The notes beneath the pieces were generated by a model that searched no databases, was not told where the DNA came from, and saw only the letters and a list, made by a program, of their open reading frames with translations. This document shows positions 1 through 7,687 of a stretch of 56,882 nt of DNA, piece after piece (the stretch's first letter is position 1; each line of letters opens with the position of its first letter). A program made the position numbers and the translations under genes. The stretch is from a virus: positions 1-56,882 of the IMG/VR virus record IMGVR_UViG_3300035136_000021. One strand, written 5' to 3'.

Positions 1-372
1 TTGCTACAAAATATTCTTTGCTACAAAATATTCTTTGCTACAAAATATTCTTTGCTACAAAATATTCTTTGCTACAAAATATTCTTTGCTACAAAATATT
101 CTTTGCTACAAAATATTCTTTGCTACAAAATATTCTTTGCTACATTAAGATCTTTGCTACATTAAGATCTTTGCTACATTAAGATCTTTGCTACAAAATA
201 TTCTTTGCTACATTAAGATCTTTGCTACATTAAGATCTTTGCTACATTAAGATCTTTGCTACATTAAGATCTTTGCTACATTAAGATCTTTGCTACATTA
301 AGATCTTTGCTACATTAAGATCTTTGCTACAAAATATTCTTTGCTACAAAATATTCTTTGCTACATTAAGAT
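1..372. repeat. 17-bp tandem repeat array, left end
   Basis: There are 22 head-to-tail copies of a 17-bp unit in two versions. Type A is CTTTGCTACAAAATATT and type B is CTTTGCTACATTAAGAT. The order is A x8, B x3, A, B x7, A x2, B. The constant half is CTTTGCTACA and only the second half varies. Type A also ends the window (56778-56882). The array lies between the FtsK-like gene and the first early gene if the genome is circular. It could be an iteron set, a translocase or partition recognition site, or simply an expanded satellite. Confidence 0.95.
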
Positions 373-388
373 CTTAATGTAGCAAAAG
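356..388. other. Hairpin closing the left repeat array
   Basis: The last type-B unit (356-370) is followed after AT by its reverse complement (373-388, one extra A), giving a 14-15 bp stem. It ends the array with an inverted half unit. It could stop transcription coming from the array or mark the array boundary. Confidence 0.8.
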
Positions 389-412
389 AATTTTATGTAT
401 TATAAATAATAT

Positions 413-441
413 TTGACATATTGTATTAATTTTATTATACT
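413..441 (+). promoter_or_regulatory. Promoter with conserved spacer (P1)
   Basis: TTGACA at 413-418, a 17-nt spacer ending ATTTTAT, and TATACT at 436-441. It faces the first early gene at 482. The spacer belongs to the shared family described in the findings. Confidence 0.8.
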
Positions 442-481
442 TAAAATATATTAAAAAAATCGAAAGGGGTTAATAATAAAA

Positions 482-1159
482 ATGAAAGATATTATGGATG
501 ATATATATTTTGAGAAATTGATTAACAAATTGAAGGTTGAAGAAAAAGACAGTATTGAAGCTAATAATATTATAAATTTATTTACAAAGTATGAATCAGA
601 TTCTATTTTTTATATTGAAATGGATGAAGGAATTTTATGCCTAAATGTTTCTGATATAATATCGATTGAAGATAATTTAATGATTTTAAAGCAAATGATT
701 ATACATGTTACAAATATAAAAAAAATATATGTCACTAATAAAAATGGATGTTATAAAGAAATTAATATTAAAAATAAGTATAAAGATAAAAATAAAGATA
801 TTATAAGACTAATGTATGAGTATGAAGTTTCAGGAATCAAATTAATAGTAGATAAAATGAAGCATGATAATATATCTATTGAAAAAATTGCAAGGTATAT
901 GTATGAAATGAGACGATCTCTTGGAATTAAATATAAATATAAAAGACCGAAAAGTTATAGAAGAAAAATATTTAAAAGAAATCTTGAAAAATATCATAAT
1001 CAATTTGGACCTTTATATATTAATTTTTTCGACCTTGATATCAAAGATCCTTATAATTTCATAATTGAATCAAGTACACGAGTAAATCCAGATTACGAAA
1101 CTTTAAAAGAAAAATATAAATTTGAAGAAATTAAAGATATTGAAGAAATGGAGGATTGA
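482..1159 (+). CDS. Hypothetical protein, first early gene
   Basis: A 225-residue soluble protein I do not recognise. It is Lys/Ile/Asn rich. A helical stretch around residues 130-150 (ISIEKIARYMYEMRRSLGIK) could be a helix-turn-helix, followed by a basic KRPKSYRRKIFKR patch, but this is only suggestive. The ATG follows an AAAGGGGT ribosome binding site. It has its own promoter and leads a run of plus-strand genes; the next gene starts 5 bases after its stop. Its place beside the terminal repeat array makes a DNA-binding role possible, but nothing proves it. Confidence 0.7.
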   Translation: MKDIMDDIYFEKLINKLKVEEKDSIEANNIINLFTKYESDSIFYIEMDEGILCLNVSDIISIEDNLMILKQMIIHVTNIKKIYVTNKNGCYKEINIKNKYKDKNKDIIRLMYEYEVSGIKLIVDKMKHDNISIEKIARYMYEMRRSLGIKYKYKRPKSYRRKIFKRNLEKYHNQFGPLYINFFDLDIKDPYNFIIESSTRVNPDYETLKEKYKFEEIKDIEEMED

Positions 1160-1163
1160 AATA

Positions 1164-1529
1164 ATGGGATATTCTATTTATTGTAAAAATAAAAATAAAA
1201 TTATTACATTTTCTAAACCACATTTCATACAAGGTAGTACGTATGCTGTATCAGGGACGATAGAAGCTTATTACTCAATGACATCTAATTATTCAAAAAT
1301 TATTAGCAAATTTTTGAAAAATGGAATAAAAGAATTACATGATAAAAAAGTTAAAAATACTTTGAAAATTTTAGAAAATATAATGATACAACTTAATAAT
1401 GATACTTATAATGAAAATTATTGGGAATGTACAGAAACTAATGTAAAATTGGCATTATATGACATGTGGAAATTAGGTTTTGAAAGTATGAAAATAGATA
1501 ATGAATGTTTGTGGGATATATCATTTTAA
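1164..1529 (+). CDS. Hypothetical protein
   Basis: A 121-residue protein of unknown function (MGYSIYCKNKNK...). I chose the ATG at 1164 because GGAGG at about 1150 sits at a good distance. The longer reading from 1122 lies inside the previous gene and lacks a site. It contains a Trp/Tyr-rich stretch near NYWECTETNVKLALYDMW and no signal peptide or membrane segment. It is probably co-transcribed with 482-1159. Confidence 0.65.
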   Translation: MGYSIYCKNKNKIITFSKPHFIQGSTYAVSGTIEAYYSMTSNYSKIISKFLKNGIKELHDKKVKNTLKILENIMIQLNNDTYNENYWECTETNVKLALYDMWKLGFESMKIDNECLWDISF

Positions 1530-1605
1530 GTTGATTTTTGTAGATTAAGAAAACAGTTGGTAGACATGTAAAATTTGTTAATAAAATCATAAAGGAGATT
1601 AAATT

Positions 1606-1806
1606 ATGTTGATGGATAGAACTTGTTATTTATCAGAACCTAAAAATATTAAATATATTACCATGATAAAAAATGTAATTGAAAGAGAAATATTAGATGT
1701 AGAAAATAGTAGAAAAAAAACATATACATCTAAACAGGTTATTAAATTATATGAAGCTTTATACAAGAAATTAGCATACAATATAGAATTTAATGAACAC
1801 TTTTAA
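1606..1806 (+). CDS. Small hypothetical protein
   Basis: A 66-residue basic protein behind an AAAGGAG site. No recognised motif; mostly predicted helix (KNVIEREILDVENSRKK). It sits in the early gene run between two other small genes and the RuvC-like gene. Confidence 0.6.
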   Translation: MLMDRTCYLSEPKNIKYITMIKNVIEREILDVENSRKKTYTSKQVIKLYEALYKKLAYNIEFNEHF

Positions 1807-1863
1807 GATATCGATTAATTTTATTAAAACTATAAAAAAAAATAAAGGAGGTATTAAAATAAC

Positions 1864-2304
1864 ATGGATTTAACAAATTTAATTTATATATTATGTTTTG
1901 ATCCAGGTGTCGTTACAGGTTTCATATCTTATGATGTAATAAATCATAAAATAATAGATCATGATTGTTTAAAATCTTATGATGAAATTTATCAAAAATT
2001 CAATCAATTTAAAGATTTTGATTTTTGTACAAATTGTATTAAAAATGGAACAATTGTAATATATGAAAAAAATGTTGGTAAATTAATTACTCAAGACCAA
2101 TTTAATATGTGTAAAAAAGTAGGATTTATCGAAGGGCTTTGTGAATCTTTGAATTTAAAAAGTTTTGCACAAGTGCCAACATTACGATTAGGGTATCTTA
2201 AAATAGCTAAAGAATATTTTAAATCAAATAAAACATCATATGAAATACATGAAATTGATGCGTATGCTCATATATTGAGATTTTTAACAGTTAATAAAAT
2301 ATAA
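1864..2304 (+). CDS. RuvC-like Holliday junction resolvase
   Basis: A 146-residue protein with the RNase H fold signature of phage RuvC-type resolvases. An N-terminal strand carries the first acidic residue (ILCFDPGVVTGF, Asp13). A second strand has IVIYEKN with Glu near residue 69. A C-terminal helix HEIDAYAH (about 129-136) supplies the last Asp. Such enzymes cut branched DNA made during replication and recombination and clear it before packaging. Length fits small phage RuvC proteins. The start follows AAAGGAGGT. It lies among early genes, upstream of the helicase and polymerase. The family call is from motifs only. Confidence 0.75.
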   Translation: MDLTNLIYILCFDPGVVTGFISYDVINHKIIDHDCLKSYDEIYQKFNQFKDFDFCTNCIKNGTIVIYEKNVGKLITQDQFNMCKKVGFIEGLCESLNLKSFAQVPTLRLGYLKIAKEYFKSNKTSYEIHEIDAYAHILRFLTVNKI

Positions 2305-2326
2305 CTAAAAAATAGGAGGAATTAAC

Positions 2327-2701
2327 ATGTTAACAAAATATGAAATTGCAAAAATAATATTTACAACAGTTAATACTATAAGAAAGTTAAATGATGAAAA
2401 GGATATTGAATCTTTTGATGATATATCTGAAGAAAGAAAAAATCAATTATTAAAAAATATCGATGAAATTTTAGAACATCCTGAAATAACAGCAAAAGAT
2501 GAACATGATATTTGGATGAAATTAAAATTAAAAGATGGTTGGAAATATGGAGAAAAAACAGATAGAAATAATAAAATACATAATTGTTTAATACCATATG
2601 AAAATTTGAACGTATATCAACAATTAAAAGATGAGATAGCAATTTGTATTATTAGAACATTATCAAATAAAGGAGTTGATAAAATTGAAAAAATTAATTA
2701 A
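2327..2701 (+). CDS. RyR-domain phage protein
   Basis: A 124-residue protein whose residues about 55-110 match the ryanodine-receptor (RyR, PF02026) repeat pattern. This shows as ITAKDEHDIWM...DGWKYG...DRNNKIHNCLIPYENL....QLKDE, with the W, WxYG, D, H, PY and E positions conserved. Small RyR proteins are common in phages. Their function is not settled; a ligand-binding role linked to nucleotide signals has been proposed. Here it lies close to the Gp49/Tad1-like gene at 3175, which suggests a host-takeover or anti-defence cluster. That link is inference. Confidence 0.75.
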   Translation: MLTKYEIAKIIFTTVNTIRKLNDEKDIESFDDISEERKNQLLKNIDEILEHPEITAKDEHDIWMKLKLKDGWKYGEKTDRNNKIHNCLIPYENLNVYQQLKDEIAICIIRTLSNKGVDKIEKIN

Positions 2702-3095
2702 TTGTGGATTAATTTGCAAAGGTAGTAAATGTAAAAATTATAAAAATTGCACATTATTAAAAAAAAAAAGAAAGGATGTAATTAATATGAAAAAAATAAC
2801 TATGAATAATAAACAATACTGGGAATATAATAAAAATTATTTTGAATGTTCTAAATATGAAGAATCAAATGTTCTGAATATATCAAAAACTTTGATCAAT
2901 TGTATTAATTGTGAAAATTGTGAAAATTGTAAAGATTGTAAAGATTGTAAAGATTGTGAATATTGTGAAGATTGTGAAGATTGTGAAGATTGTGAAAATT
3001 GTTATTATTGTGAAAATTGTTATTATTGTGAAAATTGTGAATATTGTGAATATTGTTATGATTGTTATGATTGTTATGATTGTTATAATAATTAA
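2685..3095 (+). CDS. Cysteine-every-third-residue repeat protein
   Basis: The C-terminal half has 21 consecutive C-x-x triplets (CEN, CKD, CED, CYY, CEY, CYD...) encoded by a 9-bp satellite. Two starts are credible: TTG at 2685 (136 residues, AAAGGAG site) and ATG at 2787 (102 residues, GAAAGGATG site). The part between them is also Cys-rich (CGLICKGSKCKNYKNC) and may be a separate small zinc protein fused by slippage in the A-run just before 2770. No family is recognised. A metal-binding or disulphide-stacked solenoid is conceivable. The repeat is also open in another frame (MKIVKIVKIV), which I treat as a shadow. Confidence 0.55.
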   Translation: MKKLINCGLICKGSKCKNYKNCTLLKKKRKDVINMKKITMNNKQYWEYNKNYFECSKYEESNVLNISKTLINCINCENCENCKDCKDCKDCEYCEDCEDCEDCENCYYCENCYYCENCEYCEYCYDCYDCYDCYNN

Positions 3096-3174
3096 AAAAT
3101 AATATAATAAAGTTTAATAAAAAAATTTTAAAATAAAGTAATTAACGATTAATAAGAAAGGAAATATTAAAAAT

Positions 3175-3741
3175 ATGGATAAATATATAGGAACAAAATT
3201 AATTGAAGCAAAACAAATGAATTTAGGGGATTATAATAAATACAAAGGTTGGACTATTCCTGATAATGAAAACCCTGAAACAGAAGGATATCTTGTAAAA
3301 TATTCTGACTCTTATGAATCTTGGAGTCCTAAAGATGTTTTCGAATATAGTTATAAAAAATTAAATATGAAAACGGATATCCCCGAAATGTTACAACATG
3401 ATTTAATTACATATGATAATACTTATATATCACATGATGAAGAATTATTTAATGCTCCAAATAATTATTTAATTCATGAAAAAAACAGTAAAAGTGGTTA
3501 TGATATATTAGCAGGAATACATTTCCAAGAAGGACCTGTCAAAGTACATGGCTTAAACGGTATATTTATGGAAGATTTACTAGCTATTGTTATCGACAGA
3601 TTATATAAATTTCAGAAAAGTGAATTTAAGTGCCGAGAAAATGCAATAGTTATTACAAAACTGGAAGAATCGTTAATGTGGTTAAGAAAGAGAACGTTAA
3701 ATCGAAAAACAAGAGGAGTTCAAGGAACTTATAAAGTATGA
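3175..3741 (+). CDS. Gp49/Sf6-66 family protein with Acb2/Tad1-like hairpin domain
   Basis: A 188-residue two-part protein. Residues about 3-62 match the N4 Gp49/Sf6 gene 66 family (PF13876): YIGTKLIEAK, YKGWTIPDNENPE, GYLVKYSD, SWSPKDVFEYSY. Residues about 115-188 resemble the hairpin domain of the anti-defence sponges Tad1 and Acb2: HFQEGPVKVHGLNG, LLAIVIDRL, CRENAIVITKLEESLMWL, KRTLNRKTRGVQGT. Tad1 and Acb2 trap cyclic nucleotide signals of Thoeris and CBASS. The LEESLMW stretch recurs in the small gene at 20605. The domain assignment is from memory of family patterns; the sponge function is inferred. Confidence 0.65.
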   Translation: MDKYIGTKLIEAKQMNLGDYNKYKGWTIPDNENPETEGYLVKYSDSYESWSPKDVFEYSYKKLNMKTDIPEMLQHDLITYDNTYISHDEELFNAPNNYLIHEKNSKSGYDILAGIHFQEGPVKVHGLNGIFMEDLLAIVIDRLYKFQKSEFKCRENAIVITKLEESLMWLRKRTLNRKTRGVQGTYKV

Positions 3742-3812
3742 TTACAAAAAAATTTTAGCTTGTCTAATATTAAAAGTATAAAATTAAATATCTGCAAGTA
3801 GGTAATTGCTTT

Positions 3813-3848
3813 AAAAAACCTAAAGATTCTAGAATCTTTAGGTTTTTT
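3813..3848 (+). terminator. Rho-independent terminator
   Basis: A perfect 36-bp palindrome: A6 CCTAAAGATTCT and its complement ending in T6. It follows the 3175 gene and comes just before promoter P3, so it closes the first early transcript. Confidence 0.85.
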
Positions 3849-3862
3849 AAGTTATGTTAATA

Positions 3863-3891
3863 TTGACAATTCGTATTTATTTTAGTATGAT
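3863..3891 (+). promoter_or_regulatory. Promoter with conserved spacer (P3)
   Basis: TTGACA 3863-3868, spacer attcgtatttattttag (17 nt), TATGAT 3886-3891. It drives 3936 and probably the helicase operon. Confidence 0.8.
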
Positions 3892-3935
3892 AATAATATA
3901 AATCAATAAAAAAATTTTGAAAGGAGAAAATTAAT

Positions 3936-4394
3936 ATGGGTAAAAAATTATTTGAGCAATATACGTATTATGATTTTCAAAATAAAGGAAAAGAAAGTTT
4001 ACGAACAGGTTATCATATCTGGTATGATGAAAAATGGTTAATGAATTTTTCATCATTTGTGAAATTAAACAATCCAAGGATTAAAGTACCTAAAAGTAAT
4101 TATAAAGAATATATTGATTTTAACTGTTTTATACATGATGATATAAGCCCTCGTCAAGAAATAGATGATAGTAGACATATTATAAAATACAATTCAAAAG
4201 TAAATGAAGTAAATATATATAGTGATAATAGTAATATAAAATTTAATAATAATATTTTTAGATTTATGTGTAAAATGAATAATCAAAATGAATTTTATTA
4301 TCTTACAAGATCTCATACAATATATTTATATACATGGTCTAAAAATCAATATGATTATGAATTTCAAGGTATGTTATTAGGTTTAAGAAGGTAA
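3936..4394 (+). CDS. Hypothetical protein
   Basis: A 152-residue protein of unknown function, rich in Tyr, Asn and Phe, with no membrane segment. The start follows GAAAGGAG at a standard distance. It is the first gene after promoter P3 and is followed by a 48-residue gene and the SNF2-like helicase, so it may act in replication or takeover. No family pattern recognised. Confidence 0.65.
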   Translation: MGKKLFEQYTYYDFQNKGKESLRTGYHIWYDEKWLMNFSSFVKLNNPRIKVPKSNYKEYIDFNCFIHDDISPRQEIDDSRHIIKYNSKVNEVNIYSDNSNIKFNNNIFRFMCKMNNQNEFYYLTRSHTIYLYTWSKNQYDYEFQGMLLGLRR

Positions 4395-4440
4395 GTATGA
4401 AAATAAATATTATAAATTAAAAAAAAGGAGATGTATTAAT

Positions 4441-4587
4441 ATGTCAAAACCTATAATAATGTACAAAGTATTAATTAATGGTAGGTTGAGAGAAGTTTGT
4501 GGTACAAGTTCAATAGCACAAGAATCGAAAATAAAATTTGAACAAGTTGGAAAAACAAGAGTCACTATTGAAAGATATGAAAAATAA
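4441..4587 (+). CDS. Small hypothetical protein
   Basis: A 48-residue protein (MSKPIIMYKVLINGRLREVC...) behind AAAAAAGGAGATG. Short beta-rich sequence with no known motif. It lies between 3936-4394 and the helicase gene in the same direction, so it is probably co-transcribed. Confidence 0.55.
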   Translation: MSKPIIMYKVLINGRLREVCGTSSIAQESKIKFEQVGKTRVTIERYEK

Positions 4588-4622
4588 AATATGAAATATT
4601 TTTTAAGGAGGTTATAACTAAT

Positions 4623-6341
4623 ATGGAATATAAATTAACTATTGAAAGAAATAAAGTGAAAATTATTGGTGATATATCTATTTTAGATACATCAAATCTA
4701 ATTAATTGGAGTCCTTCGGGACTTCTTGATTCTGGTAGTTTTGACAAAGATAAAGAATCTATAGATTCTTTATGTACTCAAATCAAATCGTTAAATCATA
4801 CTATTGTCGGAGATGATAAAATTAGAACTTGGTATAGAATGCAAAAATCAAAAGAAATGAACGCACAATTGATTCATGATAACACATATCAATTAAATGA
4901 AAATATTTTAAATAATGAGTTAAAAGACTATCAAAAACAAGCTATTAGTTTTTTTGAACAATTAAGAAGTTGTATAATAGCTTACAGCCCAGGTCTTGGG
5001 AAAACATTGATAGGAATAAACTGTATAAAAATTATTAACGCAAAAAAGATATTGGTAGTTTGTCCTAGCTATCTAAAATTTTCTTGGGCTGATGAAATAA
5101 AAAAATGGACTACTGATATGATACCTATCGTCATAAACGGGACTCCAAAACAACGTGATAAACAATACGATAATTTCATTAATACAATTAATTGTACAAA
5201 AATATTAATAGTGAATTATGAACAAATAAGAATCAAAAAATCTAAAAATCATAATGGTAAACAATCTCTAGAAATCAATATTCCAAATATCATAAAAAAT
5301 ATAAATTGGGATATTATAATATGGGATGAAGCTCATCGACTCAAAAGTCGTAATAGCCAAACTACTTTAGGTAATTTTTCACTAAAAACAAAAAATAGAT
5401 TAATGCTCACAGGTACTCCAATAACTAAAAATCCTGGAGAAATTTGGAGTTTATTAAAAATACTTGATAAAGATAGATTCAGAAGTTATTGGGGATTTGT
5501 AAAATTTTATTGCCATGTTTGTGAAGGTTTTAGGAGTCTAGAGATCGGTAATTTAATTAGACCTGAAAAATATAAAAATATGCTTAAACCTTATATGTTG
5601 AGAAAAACTAAAGAAAGTGTGGCTCCGGAATTACCTAAAAAAATATTTAATGAAATATATGTAAGAATGGATGAAAAACAAAAAAAAATATACAACAAAG
5701 CACTTTTAGATTATTTAAAACCAAATTTACAAAGTCCTGGAGAACAAGATATTATCGAGTCAGATATTGAAAAGTTTATTAGATTAAATCAAATAGCTCA
5801 AAATCCAGTTATCTTAGGTGGCGAAAATGTATCTATCATAAAAGATACTTTATCGGATATGTTACAAGATATTGAAGATTCTGTAATTATAGGAACTACA
5901 TATATAAAAATGTCTATAGATTTATATGAATCTATAGCTAAAAAATATAAAAATAGAAATGTATACTTAATCAATTCAAAAGTAAATACAAAAAAACGAT
6001 ATGATATATTAGAAAAATTTAAAAAAGATCTGACAGGTATTCTTATCACAACAATAAGATGTCTTAGTGAAGGTGTTAATTTAGATTGTTGTGATAATAT
6101 TATTTTTTCAGACATTGAGTGGAATTGCGGTGTAAATGAGCAATTTCAGAATAGAATACATAGAATGACAAGTACTAGAGTAAAAACATATTATTTTTTA
6201 GTTGTAAAAGATACTGTTAATGAATATAAACATAAAAAAATATACAAAGAATCTAAAATGAGTCAAAATTCTTTAGGTGATAATGATCAAAAGATTATTA
6301 GAAATTTAATGGCAGAATACAAAAGATCACAAAAGTCTTAA
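4623..6341 (+). CDS. SNF2-like superfamily 2 helicase/ATPase
   Basis: A 572-residue protein with the full SF2 motif set. Walker A is SPGLGKT (about 122-128), motif II is WDEAHRLK (about 234-241), motif III is LMLTGTP (about 260), motif V is TTIRCLSEGVNLDCCD, and motif VI is QFQNRIHRMTS (about 506-516). This is the SNF2/HARP-like layout of phage helicases that translocate on duplex or branched DNA during replication or repair. About 110 N-terminal residues precede the ATPase core. RBS AAGGAGG. It is the main gene of the P3 transcript and is followed by a zinc protein. A palindrome spans its stop codon. Confidence 0.85.
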   Translation: MEYKLTIERNKVKIIGDISILDTSNLINWSPSGLLDSGSFDKDKESIDSLCTQIKSLNHTIVGDDKIRTWYRMQKSKEMNAQLIHDNTYQLNENILNNELKDYQKQAISFFEQLRSCIIAYSPGLGKTLIGINCIKIINAKKILVVCPSYLKFSWADEIKKWTTDMIPIVINGTPKQRDKQYDNFINTINCTKILIVNYEQIRIKKSKNHNGKQSLEINIPNIIKNINWDIIIWDEAHRLKSRNSQTTLGNFSLKTKNRLMLTGTPITKNPGEIWSLLKILDKDRFRSYWGFVKFYCHVCEGFRSLEIGNLIRPEKYKNMLKPYMLRKTKESVAPELPKKIFNEIYVRMDEKQKKIYNKALLDYLKPNLQSPGEQDIIESDIEKFIRLNQIAQNPVILGGENVSIIKDTLSDMLQDIEDSVIIGTTYIKMSIDLYESIAKKYKNRNVYLINSKVNTKKRYDILEKFKKDLTGILITTIRCLSEGVNLDCCDNIIFSDIEWNCGVNEQFQNRIHRMTSTRVKTYYFLVVKDTVNEYKHKKIYKESKMSQNSLGDNDQKIIRNLMAEYKRSQKS

Positions 6342-6355
6342 GACTTTTGTGATCT
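6324..6355. terminator. Perfect 32-bp palindrome over the helicase stop codon
   Basis: AGATCACAAAAGTCTT followed at once by its exact complement; the TAA stop of the helicase lies at the centre (6339-6341). No T-run follows, so it may be an mRNA-stabilising or attenuating hairpin rather than a full terminator. It belongs to the family of TTAA-centred hairpins spread through the left arm. Confidence 0.6.
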
Positions 6356-6385
6356 AAATCACAAAATAGGAAGGAATTAATAACT

Positions 6386-6790
6386 ATGTCAGATTTTTAT
6401 CAAACAAAAATTATAAAAACTCGAAAACATCATTTATGTTGTAGTTGCGGATCACTAATACCTTTAGGTCATACATGTAATTATAATCAAGGTATTTTTG
6501 AGGATGAGTGGTTTAGAAATTATATTTGTCAAATATGTGTTAAATTTTTAAAAAAATCAAAAAATGACAATTCATATGATTATTGTTGGTTATTTGATGA
6601 ATTAGATTATATATATGGTGTATATTTTTTAAACATTAATTATATTATAAATCGTATAGATTTTCGATTGAATCATAATAATATTGTAAGTATTGATATT
6701 AAAGAATTTTTAGAATCAATCGATAATAATACTTTCTCAAAAAAATGGCTCAAACGTCAATATAATAAATATATTAAAATATTTAAATAA
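6386..6790 (+). CDS. Treble-clef zinc-binding protein
   Basis: A 134-residue protein with an N-terminal zinc motif: TRKHHLCCSCGSLIPLGH....YICQIC, i.e. CxxC about residues 18-21 and CxxC about 50-53. This matches small phage proteins of the kind 'KARKxHxCxxCGxxIxxG', which bind one zinc ion. The C-terminal half has no known motif. It follows the helicase with AGGAAGG as its site and may share its transcript despite the palindrome between. Confidence 0.65.
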   Translation: MSDFYQTKIIKTRKHHLCCSCGSLIPLGHTCNYNQGIFEDEWFRNYICQICVKFLKKSKNDNSYDYCWLFDELDYIYGVYFLNINYIINRIDFRLNHNNIVSIDIKEFLESIDNNTFSKKWLKRQYNKYIKIFK

Positions 6791-6793
6791 TAT

Positions 6794-6822
6794 TTGACAT
6801 ATTGAAAATATTTTAGTATACT
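6794..6822 (+). promoter_or_regulatory. Promoter with conserved spacer (P2)
   Basis: TTGACA 6794-6799, spacer tattgaaaatattttag, TATACT 6817-6822. It drives the ssDNA-binding protein and DNA polymerase genes. The first 20 bases are nearly the same as those of P1 and P10. Confidence 0.8.
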
Positions 6823-6871
6823 TAAGTTAAATTTAAAAAAAATCTAAAAAAATCAAAGGAGAATAAATATT

Positions 6872-7594
6872 ATGATTAATAATTCAAAAAGGACTAAAAG
6901 TATCAATTTAACTTTAAAAAGTGATAAGGACATCAGTGTAATCTATCCAAATTTAGCGACACCATGCAAATATAACTTGAAAGACAATAGTTTTACAGTC
7001 CTAGATATTCGTCCTAATAGTTTAGAAGATGGATATAAATATACTGCTACATTATTAATTGATAAAGAAAGTAAAAGTGCAAACGAAATAATGAAAGCAG
7101 TCAAAGAAATTTGGAAAATTTGGGATTTAAAAAATGAAGAAAATCCAAATAACCCAATTAAAGATGGTGATAAAAAAGCGTCTAAACTTGAAAATGAAGA
7201 TAAAAATGGAGATGTATACAAAAATAAATATGTTTTAAGAACATCAACAAAAAAAGTACCAAAAGTTTTTACAAAAACTGGAACATGGAATGGGATTAGA
7301 AAAATTGATGATGAAGCTATCCATGGATATTTTTGTAATGTGATGATATGTGTAAGTTATTATAAAGCTGGTACAAATGTAGGTGTAACATGTTATTTAA
7401 CAGGTTTACAATTAATTGAAGAAAATCCTGATTTACAATATCAAAACCCTGAAAGTGAATTTGATTTTGATGCTAAAGAACCTGAAAAATCAAAAGATGT
7501 AGATTCATTTGATTTTGATGAGGATGATGGTAAAAAAGTAGATGTAAAAAATATAAGTAATGAAGTAGATGATGATGAAGATCCTTTTATGTAA
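6872..7594 (+). CDS. Single-stranded DNA-binding protein (DUF2815-like)
   Basis: A 240-residue protein with the layout of DUF2815 phage ssDNA-binding proteins (T7 gp2.5-like OB fold). The C-terminal half of the core reads EAIHGYFCNVMICVSYYKAGTNVGVTCYLTGLQLI in two pieces of sheet. The tail is strongly acidic and ends DDDEDPFM, as expected for SSB tails that contact replication partners. It lies directly upstream of the DNA polymerase and behind promoter P2, with a partial terminator between the two, so supply in excess of polymerase is likely. Confidence 0.75.
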   Translation: MINNSKRTKSINLTLKSDKDISVIYPNLATPCKYNLKDNSFTVLDIRPNSLEDGYKYTATLLIDKESKSANEIMKAVKEIWKIWDLKNEENPNNPIKDGDKKASKLENEDKNGDVYKNKYVLRTSTKKVPKVFTKTGTWNGIRKIDDEAIHGYFCNVMICVSYYKAGTNVGVTCYLTGLQLIEENPDLQYQNPESEFDFDAKEPEKSKDVDSFDFDEDDGKKVDVKNISNEVDDDEDPFM

Positions 7595-7625
7595 TAAAAT
7601 ATACTTTCATTTAATAAATTATCTT

Positions 7626-7657
7626 AAAAAGACTCTTAAATTTTTAAGAGTCTTTTT
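7626..7657 (+). terminator. Terminator between SSB and polymerase genes
   Basis: AAAAAGACTCTTAAA / TTTAAGAGTCTTTTT, a 15-bp stem with a 2-nt loop. Because no new promoter of the shared type follows, it is probably a partial terminator that lowers polymerase expression relative to SSB. Confidence 0.75.
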
Positions 7658-7687
7658 AAAAAAAAATATCTATATGGAGGTCTTAAT

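Noticed and set aside
16-372. CRISPR array
   Set aside because: Units are contiguous 17-mers without unique spacers, and no cas gene is present.
2911-3102. MKIVKIV repeat ORF
   Set aside because: Shadow of the 9-bp satellite that encodes Cys-x-x; no ribosome site.
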